A stretch of 64,000 nt of DNA from the NCBI RefSeq assembly GCF_004193775.1, contig NC_041019.1:9844204-9908203 (forward strand), given 5' to 3'. Below are positions 1 through 12,289 of the stretch, piece by piece. The notes beneath the pieces were generated by a model, which was not told the DNA's origin, did not search any database, and saw nothing but the letters and a program-made list of their open reading frames with translations. This stretch comes from Glycine soja. Lineage: Eukaryota; Streptophyta; Magnoliopsida; Fabales; Fabaceae. The number at the start of each line of letters is the position of its first letter. Positions within the stretch are counted from its first letter, which is position 1. The position numbers and the translations under genes were made by a program.

Positions 1-1357
1 GACGGTCAAACCATCACAACGTGCCCTGTAGGGTGCTCCTGTGATGCCCTTCATGTGCGCCTTTGACGTCAACCACCGGGAAGCACGTGGGGACGTCTCC
101 TGGTATGTATCGTCAGTCACGCACTGATGCACACTAGGGAAGTGCTCATAGATCCAGCACTACACAATAATTGAGGTTAACATAACATAAAAATATGTTT
201 AAATCATAATCGAACCTAACATATTAATAAACACAAAATTTACCTGAAGTAGCGTCAAGTACCCCGCAAGCTGTCGGGTGGTGGTCCTACAAGCCTCATC
301 TAACTGGTCATACATATGAACCAGCGCGGCAACCCCCCAAGCGTAACCACCACTATGAGCGAGGTCCCGGAAAGCGTCAAGGTGGACCACATGCACGTAT
401 GTTGCACTCTTATTAGCAAAAAGAGTGCAACCGACAAGGTGCAGCAGATAAGCGCGAGCTGCGACAATCCACCGCCGGGCCTGATATCTGGTCTCATAAA
501 TGTCACGAACCCATCCTAATCGTACATATGCTCCACGTGTGAGTGCTGTCTCGGCTCTGGCCTCCTCCGCAGACACTTCCAGCAACTCCGTGAGCAAGAA
601 TCTGGGCTCCTCCGTAGAAAGAGCGTGGAAACTGTGCAAGGCGTCAGTGATGGGCAAATGTAGAATGGACGACACATCATCCAATGTGATCGTCAGCTCT
701 CCTACTGGAAGGTGGAAGGTGCTAGTCTCACTGTGCCACCTCTCCACAAATGCGGATATAAGTCCAGGATCGCCAGTAATAACTGAACAATCTATCAGTG
801 GACTTAATCCTGTGGCAGCCACCATGCCTTCAATCTCAGGCACTGGCCTCCCAATCAGTGTCACCTTCCTCCCATGTGACACTAACTTCAAATCAGGACG
901 TTCCTGATTTGAAGTACAAATTATACAATTATTAAAAAAAATTAATCATAAACAAATAAATAAACAATGACAAATAATTAACAAATTAAAATACCTGTCC
1001 ACTCCACACGGCATGTGCAACATGCTCGGCAAATGATGTGAGCACTAACGGGTCACGTGGACCACCAGGGAATCCCTCTGCAGCATCATCACCATCTGAC
1101 CCCTCACCACTATCAGCACCCTGTGCGTCCACACGCATCTCAGGTGCCTCCGTAGGCTGCTCAGGGACATCATCAGTCATGTCAGCGACGTCCTCAGCCA
1201 TATCACGTCCCTCCGCAGTCATCTGATGAACGCGTAGCCTACGGGCTGAGGCAGTAGGCCTACGCCTCTCAGGAACATCAGCAGCATCCTCATCAGCAGG
1301 TCTATCTCTGCCTACAACTCTACCTATCGCACGACCTAAACCTCGTGTTCTGGCCAT
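1..1357 (-). CDS. Plant mobile domain (PMD/MAIN-like) protein, transposon-borne, 3' part cut by window edge
   Basis: Three exons read on the minus strand: 1357-995, 903-244 and 159 to the window edge. All junctions are GT-AG and in phase, giving at least 394 codons without a stop. The start MARTRGLGR at 1357 is preferred over an in-frame ATG nine bases upstream because this opening is typical of the family. Exon 1 is Arg/Asp/Glu-rich and probably disordered. Exon 2 carries the PMD hallmarks ERPDLKLVSHGRKV, ERWHSETSTFHLPVGE, TLDDVSSILHLPITD and GAYVRLGWVRDIY. Exon 3 opens with CWIYEHFPSV. PMD proteins related to MAIN/MAIL1 occur as host genes involved in silencing and cell maintenance, and as genes carried by MULE and Ty3 elements. 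The TIR-like end at about 3030 and the second copy at 19-26 kb place this one in the transposon-borne class. The open frame suggests youth or constraint. Expression is unknown. Confidence 0.8.
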
Positions 1358-1379
1358 GATCTGCAAATCATGTCGAACA

Positions 1380-2290
1380 CGTATTTTTTTCGGTCAAAAT
1401 ATACATAATTTTCTTTATAAAAAAACAACTTTATTTATAAACAAATAAGACTAACTTAAATCAAATTATTTTAAAACATACACAACATAATTTTTTTAAA
1501 AAAATTAAACTTCATTTATAAAAAAAAACACTACTAATGTAAAAAAATTTTATTAATAAACATCCACAACTTAATTTTAAAAACAAAATTAAACAACTTC
1601 ATTAAAAGAAAACACAACTAAATTATTTAGTAAACATCCACAAGTTAATTTTTTTAAAAAAAATAAACAACTTCATTTATAAAAAAAACACAACTAATAT
1701 AAAAATAATTCATTACTAAACATCCACAACTTAATTTTAAAAAAAAAATTAAACAACATCATTTATAAAAAAAACACAACTAATGTAAAAAAAATTAATT
1801 AGTAAACATCCAACTCTTAATTTAAAAAAAAATAAGAAACTTTATTACTTAAAAAAACACAACTAAATTACTTAGTAAACATCCACAAGTTAATTTTTTT
1901 AAAAAAAATTAAACAACTTCATTTATAAAAAAAAACACAACTAATATAAAAATAATTCATTACTAAACATCCACAACTTAATTTTTTTTAAAAAATTAAA
2001 CAACTAATGTAAAAAAAATTATTTAGTAAACATCCACAATTTTTTTAGAAAATAAAATACTTCATTTATAATAAAAAAAACTAATTAATTTAAAAAAAAA
2101 TAATATTTTTATAAAACTTCCAAAACACACAACTTTAATTATAAAAATAGACAACTTCATTTTTAAAGAAAAAACACTAATTTAAAAAAATCAACAATAA
2201 ACAAAAACAAACACAACCACTTTTATAAAAAAAAAATTTACAAATTAATATTTAATAAAAATACACAATGTAAATTATAAAAAAAAACAT
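1380..2290. repeat. AT-rich minisatellite-like tract upstream of the PMD gene
   Basis: The core AACATCCACAA, with variants, recurs near 1559, 1625, 1719, 1806, 1877, 1966 and 2029. Each copy is followed by TTAATTTT-A-run-AAATTAAACAACTTCATTTATAAAA. The unit length varies from about 63 to 94 bp because the A and T runs differ. The tract lies immediately upstream of the PMD start codon. A similar AT-rich repeat tract lies in the same place in the second MULE. Confidence 0.75.
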
Positions 2291-2418
2291 GACATCAAAA
2301 ATCCAAACCTCATTTTTCATAAAATCTATAAAACAAAATAATCAACAGAAATATAATAATTCATTTAAAAAAAATAAAAATAATTTTTGTTTTAAAAAAA
2401 AAAGAAAAAAAAACAACT

Positions 2419-2645
2419 TTCCGGAAGAAGTGTTCTTCCGGAATAATTCCGGAAGAACACTTCTTCCGGAAACTTCTTCCGGAAATCCCAAACGTTTCCG
2501 GAAGAAACCTTCTTCCGGAAAGTTTCCGGAAGAAGAGTTCTTCCGGAAAACGTTTGGTTTCTTCCGGAAGAACACTTCTTCCGGAAAGTTTCCGGAAAAT
2601 GTTCTTCCGGAAGTTCCGAAAGAACCCATAACGGGTCTTCCGGAA
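2419..2645. repeat. Cluster of 14 TTCCGGAA palindromes
   Basis: About 225 bp contain 14 exact copies of the 8-bp palindrome TTCCGGAA, mostly extended to TTCTTCCGGAAGAA and spaced 11-21 bp apart; the last copy stands about 33 bp beyond the rest. Because each unit is self-complementary, both strands read as open frames rich in Phe/Arg/Lys or Ser/Gly/Glu. These frames are products of the repeat, not genes. The cluster lies between the AT tract and the GA-rich leader near the element end, where a promoter for the PMD gene would be expected. TTC-CG-GAA also matches a two-unit heat-shock element, nTTCnnGAAn. Confidence 0.85.
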
Positions 2646-5600
2646 GCCTCGCCGTCAGCCCCCTTTCCCCATTTTTTCCGGCACCTCCTGCTCTCGTCTT
2701 CTACCCTATGGTTCTGCTAACCTAAGGTGCTTTTAACCTAGCCTAATGCTACAACTACACAGTGCATAATAAAACCAAATGGAAGGTTAACGAAACTTAC
2801 CTCGAACGGCAATGGCGTCCAGGCGAAAGAAGCAGCAGCTGGGCTCGCGGTGGCTTGCGGTGGAAGAGAATGCTCTCGGAAGAGGAAAGAAAAGAAACAA
2901 AAGCAGAAGCAGAAAGTGAATCCGGGAGAAAAGAGGGAGTGTTTTAAAAATTTTTAATGAAGGGCAAACTTGACCTTTCAATAAATTGTTGGGTGCACCA
3001 GCAATAATGCTGGGTGCACCTAGCATATCCCCGAGAGAAACTTGTTCAAGTTAATTCGGCTTTATTACGGAATAGAAAATTACTATTCACACACCCAAAT
3101 GACTATTCAAAATCCCTAAGTTTTCAAAAAAAGTTTTTTTTGTACAAAAATACTACTAATGTTTAACACTCATAAGTCATATATCTGGCAAACTGGAGAG
3201 TGTCATACATACCGGCATTGTTGAGGTGTTCATACATGAAACACAAGGCAGCCACAACCTATGCATGTTGATTATATCTGTTATTTTGCTAAGATTCTGA
3301 AAGAGCAGCAAGTAGCGAGAGACTGAAAAGAGTACGTAGCAAGTAGCAGATCTTCTTGTTGAAGATTGTGCATGTATCCAATGAGTTTATATCCCTATAC
3401 CACTACTCAACAAACGCAAGATATGGCTTTATTTTCCCCCTTAATTAACATTATAAACTATATATAATGTCACTGTTATATTTTAACTGCATATAAAAAC
3501 CATACAATATATATATAAAGTCCAATTTCAAAATAATTGTACAATCTCATTTCTTATTTAACCTCCATTATCTCTATTTTTTTTAAAAGAAATATATAGA
3601 GGCACAAAGTCGCTCTTTTATCCTAATATAATAATAATTTTAGGTTTCTGGCTTAGCATACTGTTTTATAAATCTATCGTTAAGTCATTTTCCCCTAGTT
3701 ATTAAATTAATTGGGTTTATTATATATTTTGACAACAGCCAACAGTCTAGATTGTCTTTAGCTTTTTTCTCTGTTTAACTTTAACAAGAAACAAGAAACA
3801 TATTGGCGGTCAAGTAAAATATAGCAATTGAAGGATCAGACACATTGACTAAGGATAAAATCAATGACCTTGAAATTGTTTATTCTTCGTTGATAAATTT
3901 TCACATGTGATGATATTGCATTATGTATATTAACGATTAAAAATACACAATCAAAATACGCCAAAGCAGACATTACAGGTAGGGCAAAGCATATTGTTTT
4001 CTTTTTTTAGATCAAGTAATAAAATATTAATTAGATAAAAGAGTACAAATTAATACTTCAACTCATACACATCAAGATACGGACAACAGTGGGATTCAGA
4101 AGGTGAAGACGAGATTTGGTATTAGTTAAGTGCAATTATTTAAAAAATTATTAACCTATCGTTAATTTTTGCATGTTACATTGTACTATATGGAAGAAAA
4201 AACCATACATGTACTATACTCGGCCATTGATTTTGTTGCATGCAATTTCACGTGGAGTGTAGAATGGCTAAGATTTCCATTTTTGAAGGTTACATTATTC
4301 TCAAGTAATATTAATTAGCTAGCATAATCTTATTACTTCATTGAATTAGTCAAATTCTATGACGAAAAATATTTCACATAATCTGTCAAAAAAAAACAAT
4401 ATTTCACTAAAATAATAACTGCGTTCATCGAATCAACTCAAAACAATTGCAAAATTCAACGGCAGGCTCATGCAGTTCAAAATTTCGTTGCATTCAAAGC
4501 TGAACTTCACTATCTTACATCAATGGTTCGGTCTTATAGTAATAAATTATCAATTTTCTTCATATAATTTATTGGAGCTAGCTATAATTAAGCTACCGCC
4601 ACGTATTACTTGATTATTCAAAAATTTGATTCAATCAAGCTAAATATTTTACAAGAAAGTAGAACAATTCAACTTTAAACCCCACCGTTGTACGATTTGC
4701 ACATATAAGACCTCGTTTGAAAATTGAAATGGTATATAACATTTGGCAGTTTATTGAAGCAATTAATTAATTAATAGCATCTAAAGTATTTTTTTTCTAA
4801 GGAGACCAGTAAGTAGAAACCAAAGTAATTCACTAGTTTTCCCCCCTTTATATTATTAGTTTATAACCAAAGTCGATCTTCACCAAAATCATATTGCATT
4901 CAATTAAACAAGAGTCAACAAAAGTTATCACATCAACCCAAAAGAACCTACTTCATTTAGAGACTGCGGATAACTGCTCAATCATGACTTGGAAGTGCAT
5001 GATGAGGATAAATAAGATTGTGGTCAACATTGGACAAATATTTAAAAAGCTAAATAAATATGATGATTAAGGTTCATGTGAAGATAGACATGCGCCCAAC
5101 ATTTTCATGCTGAATGGTTGCACGTATACCCCATTTACACTTGGGCAAAAAGAGGGTTGGTGCCACGTGCAGCTGAATATGTGATTAAGGAGTGGTGATG
5201 ATGTAATTATGTAAATTAAGTCAATTAAAAATTAATTCGTGGGTCCATTAAAGAATTTTTGGTTGAATTTACACTGATATATAAAAACTAGTTAATAGAA
5301 TGTGCTTGTGGTTAGCATAGCTAGGTGTTTGCATTCATGAGCTGTCGAGAGAAATAAATTATTGTATGACATAAGAAGTTTACGTAATAGTGGTTTTGGT
5401 TGCTTTCTATGTGATATGTAACTAGTTTTTCGATTAATTTGAAAGAGTTAATACAATTCAGTTATATATATCATGGGAAGATTAATTAATTATTGAGTTC
5501 ACAGTAATTTTAACTATGAAATAATTTCTCATTAAGAGGAAGTAATCATTTAGTCTCTACTTCAAACCGAGATATATATACTGTAGGTTCACAAAAACTA

Positions 5601-6360
5601 GTTAAAATTGTCACCAACTTAATTATACATTTCATTATAACAAAAATTAATTTTGTGTGGGGTTAGTTATTAACTAAATGTTATATTTTTCATATATAAT
5701 ATATCTAGGATAGAAGATTTGTCTTTTTATTTATTTATTTATAAGAAATATAGTTCTCTTCCACTATAGTTTTGGATATATAATTTATTGAATGATTTTT
5801 AATTGGAACACATTGATATTATAATTTTTTTAAAGAAAACAAACTTATATTTATTTCATATAAAATCAGATTCAATACAAGTAGGACTATAATCAAAAAC
5901 ATGTTGACAAACAAAAGATATTATAAGTCTTTTCTACCCTATTATTCAATCATGATTCATGAATTGTTATATAATTAAAAATTATTAATTTTTGTGATAA
6001 TTATTTTGAAAAAATATTTAAAATAATTTTTAAGTAGTTCACAATATAAAAATATATATACCAGCGATATATTAAAATTAAACTTTACTCAATTTTGCTC
6101 GGATTAGGATTGCATGTGGGGTTTTTGGGTGGCATAGCGTATTCTGTAATGGCAACTAGCAAACTTAATTAGACTGAAGGAGCCAACTTAGACTCACCCA
6201 CCACTTTTGTCATATTATGCAATAGGTTTTTGGCAGTACGTTTGCACTAGTGTTTGTTCAGCTTCAACATGAACCCTTCTTTAATTTATTTTGGAGCTTA
6301 ATTTAACCTGATGCTCATTAATTTACACCAAACTAAGTAAATATATATTAAGCAACGATT

Positions 6361-6389
6361 GTGTGTTACATATATCTGGTGTAACACAC
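6361..6389. repeat. Perfect 10-bp inverted repeat, 9-bp loop
   Basis: GTGTGTTACA (6361-6370) is followed after 9 bases by its exact complement TGTAACACAC (6380-6389). No flanking gene explains it. It could be a chance hairpin or a relic of a small element. Confidence 0.6.
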
Positions 6390-7897
6390 GCCAATGATGA
6401 TCTTAATTGTTAATTACTTAAGTTAAAAATTAGTTGAAAATTGAGCTACAAAAATTAATTACGGCATATATGTTATTATAGATATAATTGGCTATTCTTG
6501 TCATGTGGAGTGTTTGGAAGAAGAAAATTTTGAAAGTCTTCAGCCTGACTAATTGTACATTTCAAATCAGTGTAACAAGAATTTGGCTGTCCGTACGTCA
6601 ACTTTTGATCTCAAATTTAGGCTACGTACTGTCGTGTTTAATTTGTGCTACTAATTTATTGAAATAATTGGCCATTACCAAAATCCTTATTAAAATTTGT
6701 ACATGTATTTCATTTTATTTTTTTTTATCAAAATGGGGGGTGAACCCTGACAAATAAGAGAAAATTAATTAACAAGAAAATATACCCGTAATTGATCAGC
6801 AAATAAGAAGTGCAACTTGGAAAAACAATTACTTGACTTTTTAAAGGAAAATAGGAGGTGGAATAAAAACAGTAGTCAAATTGAAATTTGAAAATTCATC
6901 TTCACATTACATTAACATAATCGTGCTAATTAATAAGGTAGGACATGATTAATATGTAATTATATCTCTTAAACATATGGTCATAAGTTTATTTTCTAAT
7001 TCGAACGTATCAAATAATATATATTGAAATATATTAACTCTTTAAATAAATTTCAATATTTTAAATAATTTTTTTCAACTTTCGACCAAAAAAATATCCT
7101 CGTTAACTTAAAGACACAATCGTGCAGTCAGCATGATTCATGAATTCCTTCTGGTGCCCGTGGCTAAACACAATTAGTTAGCTGCGAAAACGACCTTTTT
7201 ATCTTTGATTTCCCCGTAAGCCACTACCCATTCGTTATTATTATACCTTGTGAGCCTCTAATATTAATAACCCAGCTCTAGTTATGAGACTTTTTTAAAA
7301 AAATTACCAAATTAATGTCCAGTTCTATTAAATTTATATGTAGGTCTTTTGTGTCGCCATTAAAATTAAAAGTTAAAAAAGCTAAAATATATAAATTCAT
7401 TAATTTAACTTATACAACAAGTTTATTTTATTTTATTTTTTGATTAATTTTATTTGCTTCTCTTATAAGGATTCGGTAAAAAAAGAAAAAAAAAATTATC
7501 TAAAGTAATTAACTCTAAAACTTGTTGGATATATAGATCAATTAAGGATTTGTGTGTCGAGAGCAAAAGCCTATAGTTTATTAGATATAAAATAAGAAAA
7601 AATGTAGTCCACGTATAGCTAAGTGATGAGGAGTACAAAGGGGAGGTCATAATCAAGTTAACAAAACATATTTGTTTTTAATTTTTAATAACATAAATTG
7701 TCTCGTTTTAATGCTTCATTTGTTGGAAACGTCTCAAATGTGATTTTGTCTTTCACAAAAAATATTTATTTTTAATCTATTTTTTCTTATAAAAAATAAA
7801 GACTATATGTAATATAATTTCATAAATGAGAGGGAAAAAATATTATTAAAGTACTGAAAGTGAACATTATCATGAACTAAAAACATTTTTAACATGT

Positions 7898-7961
7898 CAA
7901 TATCTTCTAGCATTTCTATACCAATTGTAGGTACTCTACATACAAATGCTGGTAGATATTG
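7898..7961. repeat. Imperfect hairpin with ~22-bp arms
   Basis: The arm at 7898-7920 (CAATATCTTCTAGCATTTC...) pairs with 7941-7961 (...AAATGCTGGTAGATATTG) with about three mismatches around a 20-base loop. The size and mismatch pattern are compatible with a small-RNA precursor or a tiny MITE. I do not recognise a known plant microRNA in it. Confidence 0.4.
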
Positions 7962-8761
7962 ATTTCACTTTATTGATTTGATGGTATTTTATTATATCAT
8001 AATATAAAATTAAAATCACCGGAAACATCAAAGCATACAAAATATTTTTTTAAGAAACATTGGAAATTGAGGATTGGGAGACTAACTTTAAATTTTGGAA
8101 AAAGTTTTTCTTTAATTAAGATACTACAAATTAATATTTTTTTTAGTTTGTACACAGAGAGTTTTAAGAGTTTCTAATGTTAATGCTTTTAACACCAAAA
8201 TAAGTTTTAACCAACAATGGTTTACATTATCTTAATAATAATATCTGCATACATTAGTTATTTAAAATCATAAATTTTCCTAAAGACACTGTAGGAAGGG
8301 ATTTTGCAGGACTAATTTCATTTTATATAAATGACTTAATTTGAAATTTTGAAGAAGAAAAAGAGTTAAAGTTCTTTTAATCTGCCATTTCAACATGCAT
8401 GTGCTACCAATTTAGTATTATTATAATATAAAAGGAATGTTTTTCAGTCAAAAGATAATCTACGTTAGCATGATTTGCTTTTTACCAACCTTTCTTTTGT
8501 AGATTTGGATTTTAAAGTTAAAGCAAGCCATATATTGCTTTACTTTATATATTGATCATTCTTTAATTTGTCTTATTGTCTACATCAGAAATATTAAACA
8601 ATTAATATAATAATATACCAAACAATGCAATTAGTTCCTCCGTCATTGGTACAAAAATTCTTTACTAAATCGTTTATACAATAAAAAAAGATTAGAAAAG
8701 AAAATATGTAAAATAAAATTATTCATGTAATAATAATAATAATACAAAAAATATTCTTTTA

Positions 8762-8764
<3 letters not shown>

Positions 8765-8814
<50 letters not shown>
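8765..8814. repeat. (AT)n microsatellite, ~50 bp
   Basis: An uninterrupted AT dinucleotide run. It creates a spurious Tyr/Ile-repeat open frame on the minus strand. Confidence 0.95.
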
Positions 8815-8817
<3 letters not shown>

Positions 8818-9973
8818 CTAAAAAGCATTCTAATCCCATCTTCTGTTACTTTTATAATTTTCTTCGTTGTGCAGACAAAGTAAGGATCAACTTTTCAAAT
8901 TAATTAAAAGAAGAGCAGCGAAAACGTGAGCTATACAAGCTTCGTATATAATTGGGATTATGATGAAGGAAAAGTGCTTTTGAGTCAGTTAAATGAAGAG
9001 CAACCTACCGCACGTGAATGAGCAAAGTAATACCCTAACAGCACCCACCTTCTCTTCAAAGATTCCTTTGTGTTCACACACACACACATGAGAACTTTTT
9101 ATGTCTTGATATTCCTAACTTGGCCCTTTTCACACCTAAAAGGCTAAAACCCCCAACTTCCACCTTCATATACCTGCTACCTTGGAGATAAACTCTAGCC
9201 ACACACTCTTTGCATATTATTTATGGTCTGAATTAATTTGTGTATAAGACTTGTATAAATAGTAACTAATTTGCATTTAATGAATTAATGTGTTTACACA
9301 TATAAGATTTAGGTTATGTACCCTCTCAGTAGTATATATGTTGGTCATGCTCTTCATCGAACATGTGTCGACTAGGTCTTCTAGTTTGATCGATGGCAAA
9401 TCAATCTTAGTTCGTGAAGCTTGATTCTTGCTTTGCACCCACGATAATGGCGCACGTCACTATTATAATTAACTGTCTAGGATGTCTCTTTGAGGATCTT
9501 CGGGTAACAAACGCAACATGATACTAGAAAAATCATTCCCAAGAATATTGAAAACGTGTTCTAGGACTCTAGACATGACAGGGAATAAAATCTTAAAATT
9601 GACCTAATGAACCACATAATACATATTTGAATGCTTTGGGCATATAGTCTCAAAACCAGAAAACCCCTATACTGAAACATGTTGAATTTAATTTACACAA
9701 AACACATCTTTCGAAAGAGGTGATGTATCTTAAATGTGACTAAATTCTTAAAAAAATCGTCTCATTATTAATTCAAGTGACTAAAGTTTGTGAAATATAT
9801 TAGAGTGTTACTAGAAAACCAAAAGTCATAATATGATTGTTATATGAAGAAACAGTAGTAAATTATTACGAGCGCATTTCCTGAACATTTCTCAAATGAC
9901 ATAAAATGTTACTTTTTTTTTCCTATTATCACATTAACATCTCTTTATATTTAAAAATATTATATTGACATAC

Positions 9974-9988
9974 TCATTCATTCATTCA

Positions 9989-10020
<32 letters not shown>
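9974..10020. repeat. Compound microsatellite (CATT)n-(AT)n
   Basis: Four to five CATT units run directly into about 29 bp of AT repeats. Confidence 0.9.
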
Positions 10021-10023
<3 letters not shown>

Positions 10024-10464
10024 CACTGATATTCCCTTATATGATTAGTGTAATTAATGCATGTATTCTAAAAAAACAGTAATGTACTGATTAATTATTA
10101 AGTAAAGACTGACTTTATGTTATTATATATTATTAGAATCATACGGTGACTTCACTAATTAACGAGAGGCCGCTATATATAAACATAAAAATCAGGTATT
10201 ACATATAACAAAGTATATTGGATAAGATTTTGTTCCGAGCCATTTTCAATTTCTGAACCATTAATATTAAAATAAAGAAGACTATTAGATTCTTTTTTTT
10301 TAAAGTCGGAAGATAATTAGACGATATAAAAATATACTAAAATGGATATTAAATAAAAAGTGGTTGCTATTATTTTGAAAGTAGTCGTGTTATTTACAAA
10401 TCACATTTGATACATTATTTTTGTGCTTTTGGCAATAAATATTTACCTATAGTTGATAAAAAAA

Positions 10465-10467
<3 letters not shown>

Positions 10468-10508
<41 letters not shown>
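10468..10508. repeat. (AT)n microsatellite, ~41 bp
   Basis: An uninterrupted AT run in the intergenic spacer. Confidence 0.9.
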
Positions 10509-10510
<2 letters not shown>

Positions 10511-10652
10511 GTACTATTTTATATTTTTCAATTAACTAATATTTAAAAATAAGTTATCAATCGATTAATCAATTGTCTTTTGATTCTTTTAATTAAGTCT
10601 ACATGTGCATTTAGTTTATTATTTTTCCAAATTAATTAAGTCTTTTTAAAAA

Positions 10653-10682
10653 TAATTAATTAATTAATTAATTAATTAATTA
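10653..10682. repeat. (TAAT)n microsatellite
   Basis: About seven TAAT/ATTA units followed by GATC. Confidence 0.9.
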
Positions 10683-12003
10683 GATCTTGTTATCAATTTT
10701 CTTATATTTAAAACCTTCCAATTCTCATTTTTATTTGAAATCATCATAAATTGAATAGTTTAAGTTGTTTTTAACCTTCTTTACTTAAAATTAATTAGTA
10801 ACCAACTAAAACATTTAATTTCACTCAAAAGAAAACAAGAAAAAATTATTTCAAATTTATCACTTATAAAATTTTAAAATTATTCCATATCTCAAATTCA
10901 TTAGAAATTCCAAATATTTAGATACATGAAAATCAACAACAAAATTAAAGTTACTTAATTTTAAAACAAAGAGCTGAATTATTTGAAAAAACTTGAGAAA
11001 TAAAAAACATATATAGTCCAAACTAAAAGAATTAAAAACATAATTAAACCTAATTAATTTATGAGTTTTAACTAATTTTTCTTAAAGAAAAACTAAAATG
11101 GTGTATGCCACAAAACATTTTAATAATAGAAACACTTTTTAAAAAATATCAATAATTATTACAAGAAGCAATTTTGGATATATACTAGTTTAGTCAATAC
11201 TTTTTCCAACCTGATGTGCGAAATTATTCTCGTGAATTGTCACGTGTTCAGCAAAAAAGTTGGGCAGCAGAAACAGGATAAAAAAATATGTTTGATCTCT
11301 AAAACATTGAGATTAGTTGCATTCTTGAAAGATTTCCTTTTTCTTTTTAAAGGATAAATAAAAGCATTTATCAATTTAATTAACTTTAGAGACTAAATTG
11401 ATATTAAAAACAAAAGTAAACTAAAAATAATTAAACTTTTCATCTTTGAGAGATAAAATAATCTTAATCTTAATTTTTTAAGAATTAATATGGTCGATAC
11501 TAAATTTTTTAGGAACAAAAATATTATTTTCCTTGTCGAAAAAATATTATAGATTCATTAAAAATTATGATACATACTGTGCATAATAAATATTTTGTTT
11601 CATGTTGATTTAAAAAAAATAGAAAACAATATAAATCAAACATACTAAAATACAACAAAATTTTTAATTTATATTAATTAAAAAATCACTCTTAAATCTT
11701 GTGGACTTAACACCATTTCACTAGACCAAACTCCTTTGGGTGGTTGATCATATATGATATAGGATTATTTTAGTGATTTTAAATTTCACTTCTAAATGAA
11801 GAGTTACTAAAATAAATAAAAAAGTTGCTTGAAAAATATATGTAGTTTATCAAAAGAAAAAAAAAAAAAGTTAAACCGTACTTGCTAGGTACCTAAAGTT
11901 TACAAGATTAACATTAACTCCACATTTACACTACTGTACCTTCCTTTTAGTTTGGAGACAGAAGCGAAAAGCCAAAAGCCGCCACATTTCATCGTGGGCT
12001 CCA

Positions 12004-12129
12004 TTTGACCACAACTTTTCCACGTAAGAACATGGAAAGAAATTAAACACACACCTCCTTACGTGGAATAAATTAGGTTTGACTCTTTCTCACGTAGCCA
12101 TCATCCTTCACCACCCATCTCTTATATAT
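12004..12129 (+). promoter_or_regulatory. Promoter of the MGNC small-protein gene: W-box, paired ACGT elements, TATA box
   Basis: TTGACC (W-box core) lies near 12005. TTCCACGTAAG at 12018-12028 and its exact reverse complement CTTACGTGGAA at 12058-12068 form an 11-bp inverted pair of ACGT-core (bZIP/bHLH-type) sites, and a further CACGTAG follows near 12090. TTATATATC at 12122-12129 is a good TATA box. It is followed by a CT-rich leader (about 12140-12260) typical of plant 5' UTRs. The factors that bind these sites are inferred from core motifs only. Confidence 0.6.
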
Positions 12130-12289
12130 CATGCAACTCTTCAAACCCCTCTCTCTATCTTTCTGAACTCTTCTCATTCATAAATTAACAAACCTTGCTT
12201 GTCTCTCTCTCTCTCCTCTTTCTCTTTCTCCCTCTCTCTCTTTCTTTCCCTCTTTTTGCATAAGCACACTCAAGAAAGCCTTTTGCAAG

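Larger units (their letters stand above)
1..3030 (-). mobile_element. Right part of a Mutator-like element carrying a PMD gene
   Basis: The right border is inferred from the motif GTGCACCTAGCATATCC at about 3014-3030. It resembles the inverted terminus GTGCACCTAACAAGAGCC that ends the complete MULE at 27117. A second, similar motif (GGGTGCACCAGCA) sits 20 bases inside. The order from the right end also matches the complete element: TIR, GA-rich leader at about 2800-2940, AT-rich repeat tract, PMD exon 1 and then exons 2-3, all on the minus strand. The left end, any transposase gene and the target duplication lie outside the window, so the family assignment rests on this parallel alone. Confidence 0.65.
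3031..11990. other. Long AT-rich intergenic region without recognisable genes
   Basis: No open frame in this 9-kb stretch looks like a protein: the longest are low-complexity or antisense to AT runs. I saw no tRNA, rRNA or recognisable microRNA. It holds the microsatellites and small inverted repeats listed separately. Unrecognised non-coding RNAs or old transposon remnants cannot be excluded by reading alone. Confidence 0.6.

Noticed and set aside
2289..2720. Overlapping open frames on both strands rich in Phe/Arg/Lys and Ser/Gly/Glu
   Set aside because: They are translations of the TTCCGGAA palindrome array, which reads alike on both strands. There is no start context, splice logic or family motif.
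8643..8828. Minus-strand frame with a long Tyr-Ile repeat
   Set aside because: It is created entirely by the (AT)n microsatellite. The same applies to the frame at 58119-58334.
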